From Clostridiaceae bacterium Marseille-Q3526 (GTDB taxonomy: Bacteria; Bacillota; Clostridia; Lachnospirales; Lachnospiraceae): DNA of 64,000 bases. Shown here in pieces: positions 1-7,637 of the stretch. Where the stretch lies: NCBI GenBank assembly GCA_018223375.1, contig JAGTTS010000008.1:74362-138361 (forward strand). Direction: 5' to 3'. Both the position numbers and the translations under genes were made by a program. The notes beneath the pieces are model-generated. The model was not told the DNA's origin and did no database searches. It was given only the letters and a program-made list of their open reading frames with translations. Numbering within the stretch: position 1 is the first letter of the stretch; every line of letters starts with the position of its first letter.

Positions 1-1113
1 CAGTCTACAGAGGACGACATCAAGGCTTTAGTAGAGGGCGAGCATTCCGAGCCTCTTTACGACGGCGGAAAATTAGTGGGTGCTATCAAGAGAGCTCACG
101 ACGTTGACGTAAACCTCTCCGCTCACACCATGCTTGAGAACATCGTTGCCAAGGCATCCAGCGTACTGGCTCTGATCGAGTTAGTAAAGAAGGGCGGAGT
201 AGATCCGAACGAGATTGACTACGTTATCGACTGCTGCGAGGAGGCCTGCGGCGATATGAACCAGAGAGGCGGCGGAAACTTTGCCAAGGCTGCTGCTGAG
301 GTTGCAGGTTTCACAAACGCTACTGGATCCGACGTAAGAGGCTTCTGTGCAGGACCGGCACACGCTATCGTTCACGCAGCTGCTCTGGTACAGTCCGGCG
401 CATTCAAGAACGTAGTTGTAACAGCCGGCGGATGTACAGCTAAGCTGGGTATGAACGCTAAGGATCATGTGAAGAAGGGCGTTCCGGTACTTGAGGACTG
501 CGTAGCAGGCTTCTCTGTATTAATCAGCGCAAACGACGGCGTAAGCCCTGTACTCCGTACAGATATCATCGGCCGCCACACAATCGGAACAGGCGCTGCT
601 CCTCAGAACGTAATTTCTTCTCTCGTAACAGCTCCGCTTGAGGCAGCTGGTCTGAAGATCCTTGACATTGACAAGTATTCACCTGAGATGCAGAACCCGG
701 ATATCACAAAGCCGGCAGGAGCAGGAGACGTTCCAGAGGCTAACTACAAGATGATCGCTGCATTAGGCGTAAAGAAGGGCGAGCTTCAGAGAAATGAGAT
801 CGCTTCCTTCGTAAGCGAGCACGGTATGGTTGGCTGGGCTCCGACACAGGGCCACATCCCGTCTGGTGTTCCGTACATGGGCGCATTAAGAGACGAGATC
901 CTTGCAGGCGAGACAAAGAGAGCCATGATTATCGGAAAGGGAAGCCTCTTCCTTGGAAGAATGACAAACCTGTTCGACGGTATCTCCTTCGTAGTTGAGG
1001 CAAACGACGGCTCCGGCGCTGACGACGGACAGGCTGTAGATGAGAAGCAGATCAAGTCCATGATCGGCCAGGCTATGAAAGAATTCGCAAAGGGACTTCT
1101 GGAAGAGCAGTAA
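1..1113 (+). CDS. grdC: Glycine/sarcosine/betaine reductase component C, beta subunit (5' end outside window)
   Basis: The reading frame is open from base 1, so the start lies upstream; about 370 residues are visible of a family length near 510. GrdC is the FabH/thiolase-like subunit of component C, which takes the carboxymethyl group from selenoprotein GrdA and releases acetyl phosphate in Stickland fermentation. The thiolase-type cysteine is visible in the segment DVRGFCAGPAHA, followed by a Gly-rich C-terminal part. A GTG at 76 is in frame but is internal: coding sequence continues upstream of it without a break. It is followed after 24 bp by grdD, preceded by its own ribosome site (GGAAAGG). 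Codon choice looks strongly biased, as expected for a very highly expressed fermentation enzyme. Family assignment is firm; whether the complex reduces glycine, sarcosine or betaine depends on GrdB-type subunits not seen here. Confidence 0.93.
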   Translation, partial: QSTEDDIKALVEGEHSEPLYDGGKLVGAIKRAHDVDVNLSAHTMLENIVAKASSVLALIELVKKGGVDPNEIDYVIDCCEEACGDMNQRGGGNFAKAAAEVAGFTNATGSDVRGFCAGPAHAIVHAAALVQSGAFKNVVVTAGGCTAKLGMNAKDHVKKGVPVLEDCVAGFSVLISANDGVSPVLRTDIIGRHTIGTGAAPQNVISSLVTAPLEAAGLKILDIDKYSPEMQNPDITKPAGAGDVPEANYKMIAALGVKKGELQRNEIASFVSEHGMVGWAPTQGHIPSGVPYMGALRDEILAGETKRAMIIGKGSLFLGRMTNLFDGISFVVEANDGSGADDGQAVDEKQIKSMIGQAMKEFAKGLLEEQ

Positions 1114-1137
1114 AATATCTGGAAAGGACGAAAAATT

Positions 1138-2259
1138 ATGTCTGAAGCAAAGATTAAGAAAATGATCGCAGAGACCTTTCTGGAAGTTGCCGATGCTCTT
1201 GAGACAGGCCGTTATGGCAAGAAGGCAGTGATCGGATTTGCCTGCGAGGGCAGCGAGCACGGCCAGGAGAACATTGACAGAGCCTTTGAGCTGGCAGTAA
1301 GGAAGGGACTCACCCCTTACATGATCGAAGGGGAAGATATTCATAAAAAGATGGAGGAGCTGCTGGAATCCGGTGAGATTGACGCTGCCGTTACCATGCA
1401 CTATCCATTCCCGGTAGGCGTTTCTACTGTTGGAAAAATCATTACCCCAGGTATGGGAAAGGCCATGTATCTGGCCACAACTACAGGAACCTCTGACACA
1501 GATCGTGTTTCTGCTATGGTTAAGAATGCTATCTACGGTATCATCGCAGCCAAGGCAGACGGAATCGAGAACCCGACCGTTGGTATTGCCAACATTGACG
1601 GCGCAAGACAGACAGAGAAGTACCTGCTTCAGTTAAAAGAGAATGGCTATGACATTCATTTCGCTGACTCTGCCCGTGCAGACGGCGGAATCGTAATGAG
1701 AGGAAACGACCTGTTAGGCGCTTCCGCAGACGTTATGGTTATGGATTCCCTGACAGGAAACCTGATGACAAAGATCTTCTCCGCTTACACAACAGGCGGA
1801 AGCTACGAGTCCTTAGGTTTCGGCTACGGCCCGGGAATCGGCCCAGACTTTGACAAGCTGGTTATGATCGTTTCCAGAGCTTCCGGCGCTCCTGTAATCG
1901 CAGGCGCTATGGAGTTCGCTACAAACCTGATCAACCATGACTGGAAGAAGATCGTAAAGGATGAATGGAAGAAGGCTGAGAAGGCTGGTCTGAAGTCCAT
2001 CTTAGACGAGATTAAGAAGGCCAACACCAAGAAGTCTGACGGGGACGATGAAGAGGTTGCCATGCCTCCGAAGGAGATCTGTACAGAGCAGATCCCAGGC
2101 ATCGAGGTTATGGATCTGGAGGATGCAGTTAAGGTTCTCTGGAAGAACGGCATCTACGCTGAGAGCGGCATGGGATGTACAGGCCCAATCGTCAGAATGG
2201 CGGCTGATAAGAAGGAGAAGGCAGTAGAACTGCTGACAGCAGCCGGATATATCGGCTAA
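1138..2259 (+). CDS. grdD: Glycine/sarcosine/betaine reductase component C, alpha subunit
   Basis: A protein of 373 residues, the usual size for GrdD. The family has a PlsX-like (phosphate acyltransferase) fold, which fits its role with GrdC in turning the enzyme-bound acetyl group into acetyl phosphate. Near the C-terminus is the conserved cysteine in the motif SGMGCTGPI. A Lys/Glu-rich stretch at about residues 280-310 is probably a surface loop. The ATG at 1138 is preceded by GGAAAGG at good spacing. It is the last gene of a grd operon entering from the left, since a hairpin and then a new promoter follow. It is cytosolic. Confidence is high on family. Confidence 0.93.
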   Translation: MSEAKIKKMIAETFLEVADALETGRYGKKAVIGFACEGSEHGQENIDRAFELAVRKGLTPYMIEGEDIHKKMEELLESGEIDAAVTMHYPFPVGVSTVGKIITPGMGKAMYLATTTGTSDTDRVSAMVKNAIYGIIAAKADGIENPTVGIANIDGARQTEKYLLQLKENGYDIHFADSARADGGIVMRGNDLLGASADVMVMDSLTGNLMTKIFSAYTTGGSYESLGFGYGPGIGPDFDKLVMIVSRASGAPVIAGAMEFATNLINHDWKKIVKDEWKKAEKAGLKSILDEIKKANTKKSDGDDEEVAMPPKEICTEQIPGIEVMDLEDAVKVLWKNGIYAESGMGCTGPIVRMAADKKEKAVELLTAAGYIG

Positions 2260-2312
2260 CGAACGGTTAAAGAAGCAGAAGCTGAGAGTTCTGGCCTTGC
2301 AGTACAGGCGTT

Positions 2313-2358
2313 GAAAGAAAGTTTTTTGTGGCTTTTCTGGAACAAAAAACTTCCTTTC
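2313..2358 (+). terminator. Hairpin after grdD
   Basis: Arms 2313-2328 and 2343-2358 pair almost completely (GAAAG-AAGTTTTTTG with its complement, one mismatch). It sits 54 bp after the grdD stop, so it probably ends the grd transcript, although no strong T-run follows at once; a T-rich stretch occurs at 2377-2384. Its centre TTCTGGAACAA resembles the loops of the hairpins at 34.0 and 53.5 kb. Confidence 0.55.
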
Positions 2359-2392
2359 TCCGCACTGTTCAGCTAATTTTTTTCGATTTTAT

Positions 2393-2421
2393 TTGACAAA
2401 AAACTAAATATAGGATATAAT
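2393..2421 (+). promoter_or_regulatory. Sigma-70-type promoter for tRNA-Sec and selAB
   Basis: A perfect TTGACA (2393-2398) and a perfect TATAAT (2416-2421) are separated by 17 bp. The start point should fall about 7 bp after the -10 box, a few bases before the tRNA. Full consensus fits a stable-RNA gene. selA and selB may be read from the same transcript because no terminator is seen between the tRNA and selA. Confidence 0.85.
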
Positions 2422-2439
2422 ATTATAAGCTATGCAGAA

Positions 2440-2536
2440 TGAGGAGGCAGATAGGTTGCTGGTGTGCCTCGCGGTCTTCAAAACCGTTGTGGGGAGTTAG
2501 GAGCTCCCTGGGTGGGTTCGATTCCCACCTCCTCCG
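2440..2536 (+). tRNA. selC: tRNA-Sec (UCA anticodon)
   Basis: The TCA anticodon is at 2478-2480 in the loop CTTCAAA, on a GCGGT/ACCGT stem. There is a long variable arm (GGGAG paired with CTCCC, about 2492-2508) and a T arm GTGGG-TTCGATT-CCCAC at 2512-2528. This extended cloverleaf with a UCA anticodon is diagnostic of tRNA-Sec, and selA and selB follow directly. CCA is not encoded. The ends are uncertain: the best acceptor pairing is 2441-2447 with 2528-2534, while the expected G discriminator would be 2536. A start at 2443 would give the usual D-arm spacing but leaves two acceptor mismatches. Confidence 0.9.
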
Positions 2537-2577
2537 TTTCTTTTCATCTGATAGTTATTTAGGAAGGATAATATAAT

Positions 2578-3990
2578 ATGGGAGAAAGACAGGAATTACT
2601 GAGAAAAATCCCTAAGATTGATGAGGTGCTGCAGGACGAGCGTCTCATTTTTTTTATGGAAAAAACGCCGCGCAGCGTGGTAGTGGAGGCTGTGCGCCAG
2701 CAGATTAACGAGCTGAGAAACGGAATTTTACAGGGAAGCATTGAAGAAGCCACAGGTGTGAACGAGATTGTAGAGGGCGCTTTAAAGCAGATCAAGCTTC
2801 GCAAAAAGCGCAGCCTCAGGCGAGTGATTAACGCCACTGGAATTGTGCTCCACACCAATCTGGGAAGGGCAAATCTGTCTGATACTGCCATTGAGGGAGT
2901 CTGCGAGGCGGCCGCCCACTATTCGACTCTGGAGTACGACCTGAAAAAGGGAGCCAGAGGTTCCCGCCACAGCCATGTGGAGGAGATTATCAAGCAGGTG
3001 ACGGGCGCGGAGGCCGCCATGGTAGTGAACAACAACGCGGCGGCTACCATGCTGTGTCTTTCTGCCATGGCCAGAGGAAAAGAAGTGATTGTGTCAAGAG
3101 GAGAGCTGGTGGAGATCGGCGGATCCTTCCGCATTCCTGAGATTATGGAGGAGAGCGGCGCAATTTTAAGAGATATTGGAACGACCAACAAGACAAAGGT
3201 TTCCGACTATGTGAACGCCTATGAGGAAGGCGTCACAGGCGCGCTTTTAAAGGTTCACACCAGCAATTACAAGATTATCGGCTTTACTCAGGAGACTACG
3301 GTTTCCGAGCTTTCTGAGCTGGGAAAACAATGGAATCTGCCGGTGATCTATGATCTGGGAAGCGGCCTGATGAACGATCTGTCTGATTTCGGTGTGGACG
3401 AGCCTACGGTGCAGAGCGCGCTTCGGGACGGCGCCGACGTGGTGCTTTTCAGCGGAGATAAGCTTTTGGGAGGCCCTCAGGGAGGCATTATCATAGGAAA
3501 GAAGGAGTTTATTGACAGGATGAAGGCCCATCCTTTAGCCAGGGCGTTCCGGGTGGACAAGATGACACTTTCTGCCATGGAGGCCACCTTCTTTGAGTAT
3601 CTGGATCGGATGACCTGCAGGAAAAATATTCCGATTCTCCGGATGCTTACCATGACTGCCGATGAGCTTCACAAGAAGGCGGAGGCCTTAAAAGCCCTGC
3701 TTGAGAAAGAGACGGAAGGCTTTCTGTTCCAGGTGGAGGCCTGCCAGGATCAGGTAGGCGGCGGTTCTGCGCCTGGCGTAATGATTCCCGGATACGCCGT
3801 TTCTGTCAGAAGCGGATCCATCACAGAGGCTAAGATTGAAAGATGCCTTAGAAAGGCGGAGCTTCCTGTGATCGCCCATGTGTTCCGCGACGCGGTCTAT
3901 CTGAACGTGCGGACCATTGAGGAGGATGAATATCCTCTGATTGCAAAAGCCCTTGGCGGCGCAGAGAATTGTGATAGAGAGGAACAGTAA
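2578..3990 (+). CDS. selA: L-seryl-tRNA(Sec) selenium transferase SelA
   Basis: A protein of 470 residues, the typical SelA length. It converts seryl-tRNA(Sec) to selenocysteyl-tRNA(Sec) using selenophosphate and pyridoxal phosphate. Visible features are an N-terminal domain of about 80 residues with LRRVINATGIVLHTNLGRA, the segment AAMVVNNNAAA that helps bind PLP, and the PLP lysine in FSGDKLLGGPQGG. The ATG at 2578 lies just after AGGAAGG (2561-2567). The gene lies 41 bp after the tRNA and 4 bp before selB, so selC-selA-selB form one functional unit. Family assignment is firm. Confidence 0.96.
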   Translation: MGERQELLRKIPKIDEVLQDERLIFFMEKTPRSVVVEAVRQQINELRNGILQGSIEEATGVNEIVEGALKQIKLRKKRSLRRVINATGIVLHTNLGRANLSDTAIEGVCEAAAHYSTLEYDLKKGARGSRHSHVEEIIKQVTGAEAAMVVNNNAAATMLCLSAMARGKEVIVSRGELVEIGGSFRIPEIMEESGAILRDIGTTNKTKVSDYVNAYEEGVTGALLKVHTSNYKIIGFTQETTVSELSELGKQWNLPVIYDLGSGLMNDLSDFGVDEPTVQSALRDGADVVLFSGDKLLGGPQGGIIIGKKEFIDRMKAHPLARAFRVDKMTLSAMEATFFEYLDRMTCRKNIPILRMLTMTADELHKKAEALKALLEKETEGFLFQVEACQDQVGGGSAPGVMIPGYAVSVRSGSITEAKIERCLRKAELPVIAHVFRDAVYLNVRTIEEDEYPLIAKALGGAENCDREEQ

Positions 3991-3994
3991 TCGT

Positions 3995-5908
3995 ATGCAG
4001 AATGTAATTGTGGGAACCGCAGGCCATGTGGATCACGGAAAAACATGTCTGATCAAGGCCCTCAGCGGAATTGACACGGATCGCCTGAAGGAAGAGAAGA
4101 AGAGGGGAATTACCATTGAGCTGGGATTTGCCAATCTCATTGACACAGACGGCGTTCATATCGGCATTATCGACGTGCCGGGCCATGAGAAATTTGTCAA
4201 AAATATGCTGGCCGGAATCGGCGGCATCGATCTGGTACTGTTAGTCATCGCCCTGGACGAGGGAGTTATGCCTCAGACGGTGGAGCATTTTGAGATTCTG
4301 AAAATGCTTCAGATCCGCCAGGGCATCGTGGTCCTCACCAAGTCTGACACAGTAGACAGCGACTGGGCAGATATGGTGGAGGAGGATGTGAGAGAGCTGA
4401 TCAAGGGAAGCTTTCTGGAGCAGGCGGAACTGATCCGCGTATCCTCCTACACTGGGGAGAATATTGACGTTTTAAGACAGAAGATTGTCACTATGGCAAA
4501 GCAGGCTGGCAAACGGAGAGAGGAGAAGGAGCTGTTCCGGCTTCCCATTGACCGCGTATTCACCATGGAAGGATTTGGAACTGTCGTAACAGGAACGCTC
4601 ATAGAGGGAATGTGCGAGGCCGGAGAAGAGGTGATGGTATATCCCCAGGAGCGCCTGTTAAAGATTCGAGGCGTTCAGAGCCACGGCCAGAAGGAGGAAA
4701 AGGCCTGTGCAGGCCAGAGAACGGCTATCAACCTGGCTGGAATCAAGAAGGAGGAGCTGAGCCGCGGCGAGGTGCTGGCTTATCCAGGCTCTCTGGTGAA
4801 CAGCACTATGGTGGACGCCACGCTGCGCCTTTTCGACTCTACCCAGAGGAAGCTGAAAAACGGAGACAGAGTCCATTTAAGCTACGGATCCGCCCAGGCC
4901 ATCGGAAAAGTAATTTTGTTAGACTGCGACGTGGTGGAGGCAGGCCAGGAGGCTCTGGTGCAGCTTCGGTTTGACGATCCGATCTGCGTGAAGAGAAACG
5001 ACAAATTTATTATCCGTTTCTACTCTCCAGTGGAGACCTTCGGAGGCGGTACGGTGTTAAATCCGGCTGCTGACAAGCACAAGAGAGGCCAGGAGGATGT
5101 CATCGAGTCCCTGAAGCTGAAAAAGACAGGCACGGATATGGAGATTCTGGAGCAGATGGTCAACGAGGAGAGCCGCCGGTTCCCTGAGGCGGAGGATCTG
5201 GCCGCCTGGATGGACCTGACAGTCTCCGAGGCAGAACAGATGCTGGATACTCTGAGGAATAAGAAGAAAATTCTTCACTTAAACGACGGAAGCTTCGTGG
5301 GAAAGGCCTACTGGGAGAAGGTTTCTGAGCTGGCCAACCAGGTGCTGGCCCATTTCCACCGGGAAAACCCCATTGTGGAGGGAATGGACCGCGAGGAGCT
5401 AAAGAGCCGTCTGGCAGAGAGGATGCACTTAAAGAGCGGAAAGAAGGCAGAGGCCCTGATAGCGGAGCTGGAGAAGAGGAAGGTTATCACTATCCAGGGA
5501 AGCGTCGTATCGGTGGCAGGATTTACAGTCAGCTACTCCGATGAGGCCTCCCAGATGATGACAGACATGGAGAATATCTACAAAAAGGCGGGAATCGAGG
5601 TTCCGCCTACCGATGAGCTGGTAGGAGCCTATAAGGACAGAAAGCAGGCCAGACAGGTGCTCTCCGAGCTGACGAAGAAGGGAATTCTCGTGAAGGCCGG
5701 AACCGGCGTGCTGATGCACAAGGAACACTGGGATCGGGCGCTAAATATCCTGAGAGAGCATTTGGCGGCCAATCCGCAGATTACCCTGGGAGAGTTCAGG
5801 GATCTGCTTGGAACCTCCAGAAAATACGCTGTGATGCTTCTGGAAACTTATGATCAGATGAAGATCACAAAAAAGACAGGAGATGTCAGAGTTCCTGGAG
5901 GAAAATAA
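3995..5908 (+). CDS. selB: Selenocysteine-specific elongation factor SelB
   Basis: A protein of 637 residues. The GTPase domain carries GTAGHVDHGKT (P-loop), the G2 threonine region KRGITIELGF and DVPGHEKFV, and is followed by EF-Tu-like domains 2 and 3. The C-terminal third (from about residue 390) holds the winged-helix domains that read the SECIS hairpin of selenoprotein mRNAs. The ATG at 3995 was chosen because the protein begins at MQNVIVGTAGHVDHGK and GAGGAAC lies just upstream inside the end of selA. An in-frame extension to 3941 overlaps selA and has no ribosome site. SelB delivers Sec-tRNA to in-frame UGA codons, for example those expected in GrdA and GrdB outside the window. Confidence 0.96.
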   Translation: MQNVIVGTAGHVDHGKTCLIKALSGIDTDRLKEEKKRGITIELGFANLIDTDGVHIGIIDVPGHEKFVKNMLAGIGGIDLVLLVIALDEGVMPQTVEHFEILKMLQIRQGIVVLTKSDTVDSDWADMVEEDVRELIKGSFLEQAELIRVSSYTGENIDVLRQKIVTMAKQAGKRREEKELFRLPIDRVFTMEGFGTVVTGTLIEGMCEAGEEVMVYPQERLLKIRGVQSHGQKEEKACAGQRTAINLAGIKKEELSRGEVLAYPGSLVNSTMVDATLRLFDSTQRKLKNGDRVHLSYGSAQAIGKVILLDCDVVEAGQEALVQLRFDDPICVKRNDKFIIRFYSPVETFGGGTVLNPAADKHKRGQEDVIESLKLKKTGTDMEILEQMVNEESRRFPEAEDLAAWMDLTVSEAEQMLDTLRNKKKILHLNDGSFVGKAYWEKVSELANQVLAHFHRENPIVEGMDREELKSRLAERMHLKSGKKAEALIAELEKRKVITIQGSVVSVAGFTVSYSDEASQMMTDMENIYKKAGIEVPPTDELVGAYKDRKQARQVLSELTKKGILVKAGTGVLMHKEHWDRALNILREHLAANPQITLGEFRDLLGTSRKYAVMLLETYDQMKITKKTGDVRVPGGK

Positions 5909-6072
5909 ACAGATTGCAGGGGTGCTGTACCCTGACAATAAATATTTATTTTTACAAAAGGGGGATAAAAGATTGAAAATGAGAAGTAGAGGGTATCCAT
6001 TCCCTTAATCGCATCACAAACAAGCCATCTTTCGGTGGCTGCTTTAAAAATTGAATATTGTGTATGTTAAGG

Positions 6073-7320
6073 TTATGCAGTTGCTGACTTGATCTTATAA
6101 CCTTGGTTTCTGGCGATCATGAGTGCCTGCTCTACGGTAATCTCACGATCAACTGGAAGTAAATCGGATTTCTGATAAAGTTCTGCATTATAGTTTTCCC
6201 CGTTCTTCAACATGTGGTATAATGCGGTAAGAAGCATTCTTGCTATTGCAATGATTGCTTTTTTGTGACCGCGACGCTTTTTGAGACGGAGATAACGGTT
6301 ACGCATTTCAGGATGCTTAGTGCTTTTTACGACAGCGTTTGCGCACTGTACTAAAAGCGGTTTGATGTAGCATCCGGCCTTGGACACCCGGACAGATTTT
6401 TTCTTCCCTGCGCTTTCATTGTTGGTTGGTGTAAGCCCAGCCCATGAGCACAAGTGTTTCGCCGAAGGAAAAGCCTCCATATTGGTACCGATTTCGGAAA
6501 TGATTCCGATGGCAGTGAAAGGACTGCTGATACCAGGAGCAGTTTGAAGAATGGTAAGTTCCTGCTGATAGGGAGCGGCGAGCGCAAGAATGAGTTCTTC
6601 AAGCTCTGCTTTCCGGGATTCAAGGTTTTCATAGTGAGCTTTGATCACCTTGAGTTTGCCAGCCTGTTCCGGAGTGATATAACCGTCAATGGCGTCACGG
6701 AGTTCCGGAAGTTTCTTTTTCAAACTTTTGTAAACGAGAGGCTCAAGGTCAAAGGAAGTATCTGCGGGATTTTCCAAAAGTTTATCCAGTATCGCCTGAG
6801 CAGATTTGCCGAAGGTGTCCGAGACAACGTTTCCCAACTGGATATTGGAAACCGTGAGACAGTTCTGCAAACGATTCTTTTCGCTTGATTTGAAGCAGGT
6901 TAGTTTGAAGCGGTAACGCATGAGGTCGCGAAGCTGGCGAATGTCAGCAGGTGGCATAAAGCTTCCAGCAACAAGGTCATGCTTAAACAGGTCAGCAATC
7001 CATTTGGCATCTTTCTTGTCAGTTTTCTTTCCACGGATAGCCTTAACATATTTGGGATGAGCAAGGACAATCGAACAATCCGATTCCAAGATGTTATAAA
7101 CAGGAATCCAGTATTTACCAGTGGATTCCATACAGACATCCTTGCAATTCCGGTCGAGTAGCCATTGTAACAAAGTTTTCAGACCGCTCGTGTAGGTCGA
7201 AAACCGATGGCTCTCATAAGAGGTAATGCCTTTGTCGTTAGTAGAAGCGATACAGGCAACTACAAAAGTCTTGTGGACATCAATGCCACAGCAGATTTTG
7301 TACACGATTTTTAAAGCCAT
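6073..7320 (-). CDS. IS110-family transposase (DEDD recombinase)
   Basis: A protein of 415 residues. The N-terminal RuvC-like domain has the catalytic aspartate in CCGIDVHKTF and an acidic residue in CMESTGKYW. The C-terminal transposase domain (about residues 260-350) has TAPGISSPFTAIGIISEIG, SWAGLTPTNNESAGKKKS with the conserved serine, and a basic tail. The ATG at 7320 is preferred because AAAGGAG lies 6 bases upstream; a longer in-frame start at 7350 lacks this. The enzyme moves the element by an RNA-guided reaction in characterised relatives (IS621-type). The gene looks intact, so the element may be active. Confidence 0.93.
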   Translation of the reverse strand: MALKIVYKICCGIDVHKTFVVACIASTNDKGITSYESHRFSTYTSGLKTLLQWLLDRNCKDVCMESTGKYWIPVYNILESDCSIVLAHPKYVKAIRGKKTDKKDAKWIADLFKHDLVAGSFMPPADIRQLRDLMRYRFKLTCFKSSEKNRLQNCLTVSNIQLGNVVSDTFGKSAQAILDKLLENPADTSFDLEPLVYKSLKKKLPELRDAIDGYITPEQAGKLKVIKAHYENLESRKAELEELILALAAPYQQELTILQTAPGISSPFTAIGIISEIGTNMEAFPSAKHLCSWAGLTPTNNESAGKKKSVRVSKAGCYIKPLLVQCANAVVKSTKHPEMRNRYLRLKKRRGHKKAIIAIARMLLTALYHMLKNGENYNAELYQKSDLLPVDREITVEQALMIARNQGYKIKSATA

Positions 7321-7350
7321 AGGGACTCCTTTCAGAACCAGAAGGTTCAC

Positions 7351-7546
7351 TAAAGATTATAGGGAGAGACGGCATTGACTGAACGCCTAAGCTATAAACG
7401 AGAATGTTTATACAAAGATAAGATTACGTGCTCTTAGGTCACACTTATTTGTGCTTGAAAAGGCGGACTACACATATAAAAATACGGTCATCCGGCAAGC
7501 CGGACAGCCCACTCACCTCCCCGTGATTTGTAGTATACCGAGTTCC
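7351..7546 (-). ncRNA. Structured leader of the IS110 element, candidate bridge RNA
   Basis: No gene fits here, and the stretch lies directly upstream of the transposase, where characterised IS110 elements encode the bridge RNA. Several pairings are visible: CCTAAG (7386-7391) with CTTAGG (7433-7438), enclosing TATAAAC/GTTTATA (about 7393-7411); a short CAC/GTG hairpin near 7443-7454; and TCCGGC/GCCGGA at 7491-7504. A GAACC/GGTTC hairpin at 7335-7348 lies beside the start codon. Location and structure support the call; the RNA ends and guide loops cannot be fixed from one copy. Confidence 0.55.
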
Positions 7547-7575
7547 CTATAAGAAGAACTATAAAGAAAAAATAA

Positions 7576-7613
7576 GCTCAGGAAAACATTTTCATAACGT
7601 TTTGTGCCTGAGC
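7576..7613 (+). other. Leader hairpin before the YedE gene
   Basis: GCTCAGG (7576-7582) pairs with CCTGAGC (7607-7613), and AAAAC pairs with GTTTT inside the same stem. It ends 24 bases before the chosen yedE start and has no T-run. It could be an mRNA stabiliser or a control element; nothing in it matches a riboswitch class I can name. Confidence 0.4.
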
Positions 7614-7637
7614 GAAGCGAAAGGAATGGATATAAAA

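Larger units (their letters stand above)
6000..7546 (-). mobile_element. IS110-family insertion sequence between selB and yedE
   Basis: It contains one DEDD transposase gene on the minus strand and a non-coding 5' region of about 220 bp. The hexamer TTCCCT occurs at both proposed edges (6000-6005 and 7541-7546), which would fit the short shared core of IS110 elements; these lack classical inverted repeats and target duplications. The implied length, about 1.54 kb, is normal for the family. The edges are inferred from this hexamer alone. The element separates the selB end from the selenium-metabolism cluster. Confidence 0.7.

Noticed and set aside
4612..4974. A 120-codon plus-strand frame inside selB
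   Set aside because: A frame shadow of selB: basic composition, no start signal, and selB is plainly the coding frame.
5973..6008. A start-like TTG with GGGGG upstream just before the IS, perhaps a broken selD
   Set aside because: Reconstructing the empty site gives only about 19 codons, and the residues do not resemble SelD.
6073..7320. Frameshifted or dead transposase
   Set aside because: The frame is uninterrupted and has the catalytic acidic residues and the C-terminal serine region, so it looks intact.
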